Source: a virus. From it: a DNA stretch of 64,000 nt. Each line of letters begins with the position of its first letter. Within the stretch, counting starts at the first letter, position 1. The notes under the pieces are model-generated. The model searched no databases. It saw only the letters and a list, made by a program, of their open reading frames with translations, and was not told the DNA's origin. The stretch lies in IMG/VR virus record IMGVR_UViG_3300047499_000113, positions 62,001-126,000 of that record; one strand, 5' to 3'. The position numbers and the translations under genes are program-made. Shown here piece by piece: positions 40,485 to 49,427 of the stretch.

Positions 40485-41294
40485 ATGCTCAGAGGACTGC
40501 GCAAGCTCGCCATTTCCTTCCGCTGGATGAGCGAGAACTCGGACCGGATACAAGTGCAGCCGCAGATTGTATGGACCAGGCGCTCTGCAGTCACAGAGAA
40601 GCCGAAAGCACGGCCCGTAAGTCCGAGGCCACATCGTGTAGCCCGGTCTATGACGATGACCGCGCAGCTGCCCTGGAAGTTTCCGTTCAAGCCAGTGCGG
40701 GCGCCATGGTCAGTCTTCCAGACGTTGACACTCTCCAACTACTTCATGGAGAAGAAGTTCGACGGCTGGCGAGCCATCGTGCAGGTCGGCGCGAACAACA
40801 TCGTGACGCTCTGGACCCGCGAGAAGCGGCTGATCACGATGCCGGACAACTTGAACAAGCAGCTCGCATTGCTCCAGATGCCGGAAGGCACTCTTCTGGA
40901 CGGCGAGATTTGGAACATGTCCAAGCGCGGCGCCTGGAAGCACAATCGCTCGGCCGTGTGCGCCCTGACGCTTTGGGACGCCATCCGGGTCGACACGCGA
41001 GACTTCTCAGGCGAGCCCATCGAGAAGCGGCGGGAGGCCCTGGAGAAGCTGCTCGAGGGCAAGGACACGCCCGACATCAAGGCGACGGAGCTTCTGGCGG
41101 CCGACGAGACTATCGCGCGTCAGATCGACGCGGAAGCCCGGTCATTTCGCGAGGGCTCGCAGGCTCGATCCGGTTTCATTCACGGCGTGGTTTTGAAGCG
41201 GCGTGGGTCGCCGCGACGAGACAACGCCGTTCGGTGTGTCGAGCACGCCGATTGGATCAAGATTGTCTTCGACGGCATGCAGAGCGGCCTCTGA
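40485..41294 (+). CDS. minimal ATP-dependent DNA ligase-like protein
   Basis: This 269 aa protein has the nucleotidyltransferase motifs: motif I KFDGWR with the adenylated Lys91, motif III LLDGEIW at residues 137-143, motif IV region GVVLKRRGSPRR at 234-245, and WIKI (motif V-like) at 257-260. The preceding 60 residues are basic and may be disordered. There is no OB-fold C-terminal domain, and the protein ends soon after motif V, so it is either a minimal ligase, a ligase-like adenylyltransferase or a truncated one. ATG 40485 has GAGAGG behind it. The last 153 bases overlap the 3' end of the convergent UDP-glucose dehydrogenase gene. Confidence 0.75.
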   Translation: MLRGLRKLAISFRWMSENSDRIQVQPQIVWTRRSAVTEKPKARPVSPRPHRVARSMTMTAQLPWKFPFKPVRAPWSVFQTLTLSNYFMEKKFDGWRAIVQVGANNIVTLWTREKRLITMPDNLNKQLALLQMPEGTLLDGEIWNMSKRGAWKHNRSAVCALTLWDAIRVDTRDFSGEPIEKRREALEKLLEGKDTPDIKATELLAADETIARQIDAEARSFREGSQARSGFIHGVVLKRRGSPRRDNAVRCVEHADWIKIVFDGMQSGL

Positions 41295-42608
41295 TTCTGG
41301 CTGATACTTCCGGACGATCCCGAACAGCTTGACGCCGGCTGCGTCAAAATCGCGCTCGTCCCAAACGTTGCGGCCATCGAAGGCCACCAGGTCCCGGGAT
41401 AGGCGCTTGAGATGCTGCACGTCAGGATTGCGATACTGACGCCACTCGGTGCAAAGGACGATGGCGTCCGCACCAAGGACAGACTCGTACATTTCGCTCG
41501 CGATGCTCACGCGATTGCCGTATCTCTCGTGCACCCGCTGCAAAGCTTGCGGGTCATGCACGATGACGTCGGCTCCGGCCGCGAGCATATCGTCGATGAA
41601 ATCGACAGCAGGAGACTCGCGGATGTCGTCGGTCTCCGCTTTGAACGCGGCACCCCACACGCAGATCTTCTTGCCATGCAGATTGCCGTAGAACTTGGAC
41701 ACGAGCTGGCCGAGCAGGTGTCGCTGGACGTTGTTGGCGTTGTTCGCTGCGTTGACCACGAGAAGATCCTGCCCGACCATCTCCGCCATGTGACGCAGAG
41801 CCATCACATCTTTGGGAAGACAGGAGCCGCCGTACCCGGGCCCGGGGTACAGGTACTGGTGTCCGATACGGGGATCGGCGCCCATCCCGCGACGCACGAA
41901 GTCGATGTCCGCCCCAAGAGCGGTAGCGAGTCTGGCCAGCTCGTTTATGTACGAAATGCGCGTCGCAAGAAACGCATTCGAGGCGTACTTCACGAGTTCG
42001 GAGGACGCCGGATCCATGACGAGCGTCTTGCCCGAGGCCATCGGCCGATAGAGCCGCATGAGGGCGTCTCTTGCGCCGGCGCAGGTGGTTCCAATGACCA
42101 CTCGGTCGGGCCGCATGAAGTCTTCGACCGCCGTACCCTCGCGGAGGAACTCCGGATTGGAGGCCACGCAGCAGTGCTTGTCGAAGTACGACGAGATGAT
42201 CTTGCCGACTGCGTGCGTCGTCCCGACCGGCACTGTGCTCTTGACCACGACAACCTTGTGGGGCTGCTTGGTCTCGCGCAAGACTTCTCCGATCGTGCGC
42301 GCCGTGGCCATCACACTCGATAGGTCGGCCGACCCGTCCGAAGCCTGCGGCGTGCCGACAGTGATGAAGACGACGTCGGCCTGAACGATCGATTGATGAA
42401 CATCAGTCGTGAAGGACAGCCGACCCTCGCCCATGTTGCTGGCGAGCAGGTCGTCCAGGCCGGGCTCGTAGATCGGCGACTTGATGCGGTTGAGCTGGGA
42501 GATCTTGGTCGCGTCGGTGTCCGCGCAAACCACTTCGTTCCCGAACTGCGCGAATCCCGTGCCCGAAACCAAACCAACGTATCCCGCCCCGATCATCGCC
42601 AGCTTCAT
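41142..42608 (-). CDS. ugd: UDP-glucose 6-dehydrogenase
   Basis: This 488 aa enzyme oxidises UDP-glucose to UDP-glucuronate with NAD+ (EC 1.1.1.22). Seen directly: Rossmann GAGYVGLVSG at residues 8-17, SNPEFLREGTA with the substrate loop (150-160), and GPGYGGSCLPKD with the catalytic Cys263, followed by VVNAANNANNVQRH and the C-terminal domain. The last 45-50 residues (after FGIVRKYQPESEAA) extend beyond the usual end and are coded in the overlap with the ligase gene. In this gene block it would supply the substrate of the UDP-xylose synthase at 48459. ATG follows GGTGG. This is high confidence by motif. Confidence 0.92.
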   Translation of the reverse strand: MKLAMIGAGYVGLVSGTGFAQFGNEVVCADTDATKISQLNRIKSPIYEPGLDDLLASNMGEGRLSFTTDVHQSIVQADVVFITVGTPQASDGSADLSSVMATARTIGEVLRETKQPHKVVVVKSTVPVGTTHAVGKIISSYFDKHCCVASNPEFLREGTAVEDFMRPDRVVIGTTCAGARDALMRLYRPMASGKTLVMDPASSELVKYASNAFLATRISYINELARLATALGADIDFVRRGMGADPRIGHQYLYPGPGYGGSCLPKDVMALRHMAEMVGQDLLVVNAANNANNVQRHLLGQLVSKFYGNLHGKKICVWGAAFKAETDDIRESPAVDFIDDMLAAGADVIVHDPQALQRVHERYGNRVSIASEMYESVLGADAIVLCTEWRQYRNPDVQHLKRLSRDLVAFDGRNVWDERDFDAAGVKLFGIVRKYQPESEAALHAVEDNLDPIGVLDTPNGVVSSRRPTPLQNHAVNETGSSLRALAK

Positions 42609-42627
42609 CTGCCACCTGTCTGCAACG

Positions 42628-44184
42628 TTACTCGGCGACGGCCTCGGCCATTGGGGGGCTCCTTCTCAGGATAAAATGAGGAAGGTCGCTCTGGCCCATG
42701 GAGTGCTCGTAACGCATGGCCGCCTTGCCTGGATTGAACGGAATACCGAGCTTCTCGCGCACGGAGTTCTCGACCCAATTGCGCATCTTCACCAGCTCTT
42801 CACCGCTCAGGTGATCGGTGAAGACGTACGAGTGGTACCCGCCGTTGGGGTCGCCCTTGTAATATTCGGCCACTTTCGTGAAGTCCACGTCGTAGGCATG
42901 CAGCCTATCACCGGACTTCTTACATGTGTACGTCCAAACGTCCTCGAGCGTCGGGTGCTCGATGGCCTCGTCGTAATACGGGGTGCCGGGGTAGGTCGTG
43001 ATGACCGTGCAGTCGAAATCGTCTGGCTTGACCTGCAAGAGCCAATCATGTACCGCGGTGATCGTTTCCTCGGACTCTCCGGGATGACCCACCGACATCA
43101 GGGCCTTGACCTTGAGCCCATGGCGGCGAGCGATTTCGAGGACGCGCGTGTTGTCGTCGATAGTCGCTTTCTTGTTGATGTTCTGCAGGATGCGCGGAGA
43201 AGCCGCCTCGAATCCGCAGAGAAGCCAGCGGAAGCCAGCGCGGTACATGGCCGCAGCCTGTTCGTCCGTGAAAAGCTCCGACTTAACAAACCCGCGGAGT
43301 CGAAACTCGGCGCCTACTTCGGACTGCAAATCCGACAGTGCATTCATCAGCTCGACGATGCTCGGGTTGACGTTCAGTTCGTCATCGTAGAACATGAACC
43401 CGCGGAATCCGTAGTTGCGATGAAGCATCGCCACTTCGCGCACGATAGACTGCGTCGTGCGAGTGCGGATCATGCGCAGGGACTTGGAATTGCGGCCACC
43501 GCAGAACCCGCATCCGAATGGGCAGCCGAGCTGCGCGATGAGACTCGTGGCCTTCTCGCCATCGATGGTGTAATTGTATGAGCTGACGTCGACGAGATGC
43601 CGTGCCGGGTAGGGCGATGCATCGTAGGAAACGTCCGTCATGAACAGCCCGCTTCGAGGGTCGTCACCGTCGATGATGCGAGGAGCGTCGGGTTTGAGAG
43701 CAGCGAATACGGCAGCCTCACCATCACCCGAGACAAGAACGTCGAAATTCTGCAGCAAGCGGTCGAGTGCGGCGTGGGCACGGCCAGTGCGACCTGCCTT
43801 CTTCTCGAGCTTGACGGCCGAATGCACAAGTGTGACGTGCGGGCCGCCGATGATGATCTTCATGTCCGGTCGGACGGCTCGGATGCGCTCAGCCACCTTC
43901 ACCGCGGCCGGCAATTGCGGTGTGGTCGTAGTCAGGGCTGCGACCCGAGCCCGGGATTTCTTGGCGTACTCGTCGACGACATCGAGATAGTTCTCGATGC
44001 CCGACAAATCGAGGAGTTCGACCTCGTGACCCGCACGCTCAAGAACAGCGGCCACCTTGAGGATGCCGAGACTCATGAATACCCGCTCGTCGAGCAAAAA
44101 CACCGAGGGCGGTGTGATCATCAGGACCGGCTCCGGCGATCCCCTATCCTTGCCGACAAGCCTCCCGAGCGGAATGATATTCAC
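42628..44184 (-). CDS. radical SAM enzyme with B12-binding-like N-terminal domain
   Basis: This 518 aa protein has a GTG start. Residues about 15-190 look like the cobalamin-binding fold of this class (RVFMSLGILKVAAVLERAGH, KIIIGGPHVTLV, GDGEAAVFA). The radical SAM cluster motif CPFGCGFC (Cys221, 225 and 228) binds the 4Fe-4S cluster. A typical barrel follows (VMFYDDEL-like ENVNPS region, GFRWLLCGFEAASP, VKALMSVGHPGESEE). It ends in a C-terminal domain with a CKKSGDRLHAYDVDFTKVAE segment. Family members methylate or rearrange sugars, lipids or antibiotics. Here a sugar or surface-glycan modification is inferred from neighbouring genes. Its substrate is unknown. Confidence 0.8.
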   Translation of the reverse strand: MNIIPLGRLVGKDRGSPEPVLMITPPSVFLLDERVFMSLGILKVAAVLERAGHEVELLDLSGIENYLDVVDEYAKKSRARVAALTTTTPQLPAAVKVAERIRAVRPDMKIIIGGPHVTLVHSAVKLEKKAGRTGRAHAALDRLLQNFDVLVSGDGEAAVFAALKPDAPRIIDGDDPRSGLFMTDVSYDASPYPARHLVDVSSYNYTIDGEKATSLIAQLGCPFGCGFCGGRNSKSLRMIRTRTTQSIVREVAMLHRNYGFRGFMFYDDELNVNPSIVELMNALSDLQSEVGAEFRLRGFVKSELFTDEQAAAMYRAGFRWLLCGFEAASPRILQNINKKATIDDNTRVLEIARRHGLKVKALMSVGHPGESEETITAVHDWLLQVKPDDFDCTVITTYPGTPYYDEAIEHPTLEDVWTYTCKKSGDRLHAYDVDFTKVAEYYKGDPNGGYHSYVFTDHLSGEELVKMRNWVENSVREKLGIPFNPGKAAMRYEHSMGQSDLPHFILRRSPPMAEAVAE

Positions 44185-44221
44185 CCCGAAAAAGCCTGAT
44201 TAGAACTCTGTATAGTCCTCC

Positions 44222-44923
44222 ATGATCGGGACAGAGATTCGACGTGGGTCTTTTGCCGGTAAAGAGTTCAGCTTCGTGTACTGGAGCGAGCAGACAGGAC
44301 TCGACCCGGACAGGTCCAATGACACATGGTGGGTGTTCGAGGACGAAAAAGAGGTCCGCGAACGTCACTGGCATTTCCAGCCGGGTGACGTTGTCATAGA
44401 CGTGGGTTCGAACTGCGGAGGATATACCCTGACTGCAGCCGTCCAGGGCGCGGAGGTATGGGCTTTCGAGCCCTACAAGCTCTGCTCGAATTGCCTCGCA
44501 GCCAACGTCGCCATCAACCCCGATTTCAACATTCACATCATGCGGGTCGGAGCCTCAGACAAAGAAGAGGAGATCACGGGAATCGATGTATTCGGTCCTC
44601 GACTTGCCGGTTCGAATTCTTTCCCTGGGTATCACGAGCCGCTCAAGCTAGTCCCGCTCGACAGCGTCTTGGGGAATCTGGACAAGGTCGACATGATCAA
44701 GGTCGACATCGAGGGGCACGAGGCTAAGATGTTGCGAGGGGCGGCCGAGCTGATAAAGCGGTGCAAGCCCCGGATGCTCATCGAGGAGCACATCTTCCGC
44801 GACCCATCACTCAGCCAGCAATGTCAGGAGATCATCGAATCATGGAATCTCGGCTACAAAGTCGAGCGGGTTCCACGCGGAGCGGTGATCCACGCGTTCT
44901 GGACTACCGCGGGCCCCTTGTGA
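44222..44923 (+). CDS. FkbM-family methyltransferase
   Basis: This 233 aa protein has the FkbM signature: VVIDVGSNCGGYTLTAAVQG as SAM-binding motif I, AEVWAFEPYKLCSNCLAANV, and VDMIKVDIEGHEAKMLRGAA for the later motifs. FkbM enzymes O-methylate sugars and other small hydroxyls. It is read on the plus strand, 37 bases from the GTG of the radical SAM gene, so both could share a divergent promoter region. The 3' end overlaps a small minus-strand gene by 20 bases. It fits the nucleotide-sugar block as a sugar-decorating enzyme (inference). Confidence 0.85.
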   Translation: MIGTEIRRGSFAGKEFSFVYWSEQTGLDPDRSNDTWWVFEDEKEVRERHWHFQPGDVVIDVGSNCGGYTLTAAVQGAEVWAFEPYKLCSNCLAANVAINPDFNIHIMRVGASDKEEEITGIDVFGPRLAGSNSFPGYHEPLKLVPLDSVLGNLDKVDMIKVDIEGHEAKMLRGAAELIKRCKPRMLIEEHIFRDPSLSQQCQEIIESWNLGYKVERVPRGAVIHAFWTTAGPL

Positions 44924-45062
44924 TCGGATTACCGCATTCCTCACAGCATCCTTCGAGACCGTCGTCGTCTTCGTCGTCTTGAGACACGATCTCGACCAGA
45001 ACCGGATTGCATCGATCCGCTGACGGTCCGTCGATCGGTCGCAGGCATACTGTCTTGTTCAT
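44904..45062 (-). CDS. small zinc-binding-type protein, 52 aa
   Basis: This ORF is shorter than most, but it is coupled to the glycosyltransferase gene by an ATGA overlap. It reads MNKTVCLRPIDGPSADRCNP, an acidic stretch, then CCEECGNPITRGPR. Four or five Cys, including CCEEC, suggest a mini zinc-binding fold. The acidic centre and basic tail are unlike random sequence. Its stop lies in the 3' end of the convergent FkbM gene. The function is unknown. Confidence 0.6.
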   Translation of the reverse strand: MNKTVCLRPIDGPSADRCNPVLVEIVSQDDEDDDGLEGCCEECGNPITRGPR

Positions 45063-46192
45063 TGGCTAGCCTTCTTGGCTTTGACGTCCTGAATGATGCG
45101 CTCGAGTTCGACGCAGAGAACTCGATAGTCGTACTTCTTGGCGCGTTCACGGCCAAGATCCCACCACTTCTTGTGCTCTTGCTCGTCCTTCAAGAGCTTG
45201 ATGACCAAGTCGGCCCACTCGTGACCGTGATGGCTCGCCGGCGCATTGACCATCGGGCATGCACCCTCATAGATTTCTGGAAGCGCATCCGCTCGAGAGA
45301 TGACCGGCACTGCGCCTGAAGCGCAGCCCTCGATGATGGCTACTCCATACCCTTCCGTGTATTGGAAGGGATCGCACGGATAGGCCAGAACCATTGCCTC
45401 GCTGTACTCGAGCGCGAGCTGGTCCCGGGAAATGGATCCGATGTGAATGACACCCGGCAAGTCGAGCCTGTCGCGCACGAACATTGCTCGACGACCGTGC
45501 TCACGCAGATTGGCCTGAGGCGCACTAATCAGCCCGGGGATGCTCTCGAACCAATGGGCCATCGAGTGATAAAACACTCGAAGCTCGGCATGGGGAACAG
45601 CCTCGCGAATGCGTGGCCACTGGTCAAGGACCAGGTGGAGTCCGCGATCGGGCGACGATGTGTAAATGCAACGACCCGGCACCTTCGGAGCCATATCGTA
45701 GACGGTGGGGTCGCACCCGTTGTACATGGTGTACCACGGGATGTGGGCCGGCGGGCCCATCGTCTTCAATCGCTCACCGAGCGACGTCGAAGCCGGGCCG
45801 AACGCATCCACCCAAGCATACTCGTGCCCTTTGACATACGAAAAGTCGTTGAACTGCATGTCACAGATTCGTACGACTTTCGGGCTGACAATACCGAGCG
45901 CCGCGGGCTCGTTCCAAGTCAACGCAGCATCCCAGGTCTCGTCGATGCATCCGCGCTCAGGATATGGGCGGACTTTGACCTGGCCCCACATCATCGTTTG
46001 GGGATTTTCCGCACAGAAGACAGTCACGTCATGGCCTCGAGCAGCCATGAATTTCGCGTACGACAGGAACGAGCCATCCGTGCCCGTCAGGCCGCGGGGG
46101 TCCTGATTGATACGCGTGAAGTCGAAGGGCCGAGGACCCTGAGGCGACGTTGTGCCTGCGCTGATGGGGCCGAAAAGGAACCCGAGTTTCAT
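45059..46192 (-). CDS. GT-B glycosyltransferase (GT4-like)
   Basis: This 377 aa enzyme has a Rossmann-type start (KLGFLFGPISAGTTSPQGPR, DPRGLTGTDGSFLSYAKFMA, RGHDVTVFCAEN) for the acceptor domain. The donor domain has YTSSPDRGLHLVLDQWPRI, AELRVFYHSMAHWF, and a C-terminal EGYGVAIIEGCASGAVPVIS, the EX7E-type nucleotide-sugar binding region (E...E). The SSPDRGL element recurs in the other GT-B domains of this block, so they are paralogues. The donor is unknown; UDP-xylose or UDP-glucuronate from the neighbouring enzymes is plausible. The ATG overlaps the upstream stop by 4 bases. Confidence 0.85.
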   Translation of the reverse strand: MKLGFLFGPISAGTTSPQGPRPFDFTRINQDPRGLTGTDGSFLSYAKFMAARGHDVTVFCAENPQTMMWGQVKVRPYPERGCIDETWDAALTWNEPAALGIVSPKVVRICDMQFNDFSYVKGHEYAWVDAFGPASTSLGERLKTMGPPAHIPWYTMYNGCDPTVYDMAPKVPGRCIYTSSPDRGLHLVLDQWPRIREAVPHAELRVFYHSMAHWFESIPGLISAPQANLREHGRRAMFVRDRLDLPGVIHIGSISRDQLALEYSEAMVLAYPCDPFQYTEGYGVAIIEGCASGAVPVISRADALPEIYEGACPMVNAPASHHGHEWADLVIKLLKDEQEHKKWWDLGRERAKKYDYRVLCVELERIIQDVKAKKASQ

Positions 46193-48459
46193 GTGAGCCC
46201 CATGAGCAAGCGGACCTGCTTCGAGATCTCTGCCCAGTTGTGGGTCTTGCCCATCTCTCGCCCCCTGGCCTGAGCCACTTTGTAGACTTCGTTATCAGTC
46301 AAGAACCTGAGCAGGTTGTCGAAGTAGTGGTCCTTATTCTTCGCGTACGGTGCCGGAGTCGTCGGCACGAAGTTCCCGTAGATCTCGCCCAGCGCATCCG
46401 AACCACAGATTACCGGGAGGCATCCGGACACGGCGCCTTCGAGAGTTGTGCAAGAGAACCCTTCGGTAAACCGCACCGGGTCGCATGTGTAAGCGAGGAT
46501 TCGTGATTCGGACAGAACCTTCACCATTTGGCAGCGAGACACGCTCTTGTGATGGAAGAGCCCACGGCCCTGGAGCTGGCTGACCGCCATGTTGATGTAT
46601 TTGTACCTGTTGGCCAGTTCCTTCTCACCCAGCTGTTCGTAGATCTGAACGGCGTTGTCCTGGATGTGATAATAGACGTGGCATTCCACGTCGGGGACAC
46701 GCTTCTTCAGGCGCGGGAAAAGTTCCAGGAGCCAGTGAAGACCACGATCAGGACTTGAGGCATACACCAGCTTGTGGTTATTCCTCGGGAACTCGTAGTA
46801 AACTGATGGGTCGCATCCATTGGGTAGAATCCGCCAGTCCTTGAACTGGCTGAACTGCGACAGATGCTTCTGGTGCGCGTGCGACAGGGCGGTCACGATG
46901 TCCGTATACTGCTCCCATCCATGGCAGTATCCGAAATCGTTGACTTGCTGATTGAAAATACGCAGCGGCCCCTTATTCATATGTTGGAAGCCACCGGGGT
47001 GAATGGTCGCGAAGGCCGCGTACCAATCCTGTTTCGCTTCCTGCTGCCAGCGGTCCCACCTGGCGAACTGAATGCCATGAGCCGAGAAGTTCTGGCTGAA
47101 GTTCGAGTACATGGTCACATCGTGACCCTGTCTCCCCATTTCAATGGCCTGCATCAAGTTCGTGATCTCGGAACCTGTCAGTCCCCGAGGGTCTGTGAAC
47201 AGGACTTCTGGATTGATTGGTCGAACCGCCGCCCACGGGTCGAGCAAGAAAGCGATCTTCTTGCGTGACGATGACGTGGGAGCTGGCTTTGGGTCCGGTG
47301 CATCGCTCGGCTGGTAGCCAGGGACATCATTCGAGGGCTGGGGCGGGGGCTCGGGCGGTGGCGTAGTCGTGACAATCGGGACGAATCCGGTGTTCTGGCA
47401 GATGATGTCGCTCAGGACCTTTCCGGCTTTTTCGTACGTATATTGCTTGGCCAGTTCTCGGCCGAGCGCCGAGTAATGCTTGGACACATCACTGTCTTGC
47501 AGGACTTTCACTACCGCATCGGTAAACGGAGCCAGGCTCTTCTCAGCCGGACCGGGGACCATGTAGACATGGTCCTTGTAGATGGATTCCAGTGCATCCT
47601 GCGGGGTCAGGACGACGGGAATACCGATCTTGCAGCATTCCATGATGCTGACGGAAAATGTCTCGCACGGGGAAACGACCGAGCAGGGAAAGGCGAATAC
47701 ACTGGCTGCCGACAGCTCCTTCAGAACCTCGGTGCGAGGAAGGTTGGCCATCAGGGTGACGCCACCAGCCTTCTGAGCAAGTTCCAGGTTCTGCTTGAGA
47801 GCGCGGACTCGCCTGCTGATCTCGGAGTTCTCGATGCCGCGACGGTCCACGTGTGCGTAGAGCTTATCGAGGTCGCTGATCACGTGGAGAGTGGCGTGCG
47901 GGACTCGAGCCTTGATTTCTGGCCACATCTGCGCAAGAAGATGCAGGCCGCGCCCTGCTGACGTGTGATAGACGACGCGCCCAGAGACTGGGTTCCAATC
48001 CGGGACAGCCTCTACCGCGTTCGGAAGGACACGCCAATCCGCCCATGGAGCCCAGAATGCCTTCAGAGTCTCCAATGCTGCCTGGCTCGGCGCGGTATTG
48101 ACATCCGTGTGTTCGAATGCAGCCAGACCCTCAATGAGGTAGCTGTGGTGAGATGCAATCCGGAGACAGCCCCACCTGCCGCGAAGAGGCCGGGCGTCAT
48201 ACTGCGCCCACATGACGTTCGGGTGCCCATGCTTGTCTAGTTGATCAAGCGGAAAGTATTGGACGTTGTTGATCGAAGCGGGTGTCCGAAAGAGCGAAAA
48301 CGCCCGAACCTGGTGCCCGTACTTCGGCAGCTCTTTGACCAAATTGAGGAACGCAGCGCGACACCCACCACCCACGCTGTCAGACAGCGGGTTCAGCACG
48401 TCCATCGTGTATCCGCTGGCAGCGTCGGGTGACAGAATTGCGTGAACGATGGAGCCCAT
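46189..48459 (-). CDS. two-domain GT-B glycosyltransferase fusion
   Basis: This 756 aa protein consists of two complete GT-B units joined by a Pro-rich linker (TTTPPPEPPPQPSNDVPG near residues 395-410). Unit 1 has YHTSAGRGLHLLAQMWPEI and ETFSVSIMECCKIGIPVVL. Unit 2 has FTDPRGLTGSEITNLMQAIE, YASSPDRGLHWLLELFPRL and FSCTTLEGAVSGCLPVI. The second unit is closely related to the single-domain enzyme at 45059. Two catalytic units on one chain could add two sugars in sequence. The ATG overlaps the UDP-xylose synthase stop in TGATG, which implies a coupled operon. A longer frame starting 36 codons upstream overlaps that gene and was not used. Confidence 0.85.
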   Translation of the reverse strand: MGSIVHAILSPDAASGYTMDVLNPLSDSVGGGCRAAFLNLVKELPKYGHQVRAFSLFRTPASINNVQYFPLDQLDKHGHPNVMWAQYDARPLRGRWGCLRIASHHSYLIEGLAAFEHTDVNTAPSQAALETLKAFWAPWADWRVLPNAVEAVPDWNPVSGRVVYHTSAGRGLHLLAQMWPEIKARVPHATLHVISDLDKLYAHVDRRGIENSEISRRVRALKQNLELAQKAGGVTLMANLPRTEVLKELSAASVFAFPCSVVSPCETFSVSIMECCKIGIPVVLTPQDALESIYKDHVYMVPGPAEKSLAPFTDAVVKVLQDSDVSKHYSALGRELAKQYTYEKAGKVLSDIICQNTGFVPIVTTTPPPEPPPQPSNDVPGYQPSDAPDPKPAPTSSSRKKIAFLLDPWAAVRPINPEVLFTDPRGLTGSEITNLMQAIEMGRQGHDVTMYSNFSQNFSAHGIQFARWDRWQQEAKQDWYAAFATIHPGGFQHMNKGPLRIFNQQVNDFGYCHGWEQYTDIVTALSHAHQKHLSQFSQFKDWRILPNGCDPSVYYEFPRNNHKLVYASSPDRGLHWLLELFPRLKKRVPDVECHVYYHIQDNAVQIYEQLGEKELANRYKYINMAVSQLQGRGLFHHKSVSRCQMVKVLSESRILAYTCDPVRFTEGFSCTTLEGAVSGCLPVICGSDALGEIYGNFVPTTPAPYAKNKDHYFDNLLRFLTDNEVYKVAQARGREMGKTHNWAEISKQVRLLMGLT

Positions 48460-49427
48460 CAGATTCCCCTCTTGAGATACCAGGCAATCGTCTTGGCGAT
48501 GCCCTGATCGTACGGCACTTTCGGTTCCCAGCCCAAGAATTTCTTGGCGAGCGCGATGTCCGGGCAACGCTGCTTCGGATCATCCGTGGGCAATGGCTTC
48601 ATGACGATGTCGCCCTCTCCGCCGAAAGCGGAGATGACATCCATGGCCACACTCTTGATGGTACGCTCGTCGGGGTTGCCGATGTTGACCACCGGGATGC
48701 GCTGATGGAGTGTGTCCACATCGACGTTCTTGATGGCTCGGAAGTTGACCTCCATGAGCTTCACGAGTGCATCGACGGTATCCGAGACGTAGCAGAAGCT
48801 CCTGGTCTGGCTTCCGTCGCCGTAGACCGTCAGCGGCTCTTTCTGCATGGCCTGCAGGATGAAGTTCGGAATGAGCCGGCCGTCACGGAAAGCCATCCGT
48901 GGACCGTAGGTGTTGAAGAGTCGCGCGATGCGAACGTCGGTGCCGTACTGGTTGGCCCAGGCGACCGCGAGACTCTCGCCGATGCGCTTGCCCTCGTCAT
49001 AGCAGGCACGCGGCCCGAGCGGATTGACGTGACCCCAGTAGCTCTCCTTCTGCGGATGCACCTCGGGGTCGCCGTAGACTTCGGAAGTCGACGTGATGAG
49101 GAGACGTGCCCGGGTGTTGCGCGCGCACTCGAGCGCGTTGCGCGTGCCCATCATCGCAGTCTCGATGGTCCGCACCGGGTTGCGTTGGTAGTGCACCGGG
49201 CTCGCAGGGCAGGCCAGATGGTAAATCTGGTCACACTCGATGTGCCACGGGTCGCAGACGTCGTGCCGGTAGAACTCGAAGTCCCGATGGTCGAACAGGT
49301 GAGCGATGTTCTCCCGGTGAGAGGTGAACATATTGTCGATGCAGACGACCTCGTGTTTCTGCGCGAGCAGAAATTCGCAGAGGTGACTTCCGATGAAACC
49401 CGCGCCTCCTGTGACAATTATGCGCAT
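48459..49427 (-). CDS. UDP-glucuronate decarboxylase (UDP-xylose synthase)
   Basis: This 322 aa enzyme is an NAD-dependent SDR that converts UDP-glucuronate to UDP-xylose (EC 4.1.1.35). Seen directly: GGAGFIGSHL at residues 7-16, HLACPASPVHYQRNPVRTIE, the catalytic STSEVYGDP at about 113-121, YDEGKR with Tyr143 and Lys147, and RLFNTYGPRMAFRDGRLIPN. The HLACPASPVHY motif and YWGHVNPLGPRACYDEGKR separate this subfamily from ordinary epimerases. It pairs with the dehydrogenase at 41142 to make a two-step UDP-xylose route. Its ATG overlaps the 3' end of the endonuclease VII gene by 10 bases. High confidence. Confidence 0.92.
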   Translation of the reverse strand: MRIIVTGGAGFIGSHLCEFLLAQKHEVVCIDNMFTSHRENIAHLFDHRDFEFYRHDVCDPWHIECDQIYHLACPASPVHYQRNPVRTIETAMMGTRNALECARNTRARLLITSTSEVYGDPEVHPQKESYWGHVNPLGPRACYDEGKRIGESLAVAWANQYGTDVRIARLFNTYGPRMAFRDGRLIPNFILQAMQKEPLTVYGDGSQTRSFCYVSDTVDALVKLMEVNFRAIKNVDVDTLHQRIPVVNIGNPDERTIKSVAMDVISAFGGEGDIVMKPLPTDDPKQRCPDIALAKKFLGWEPKVPYDQGIAKTIAWYLKRGI

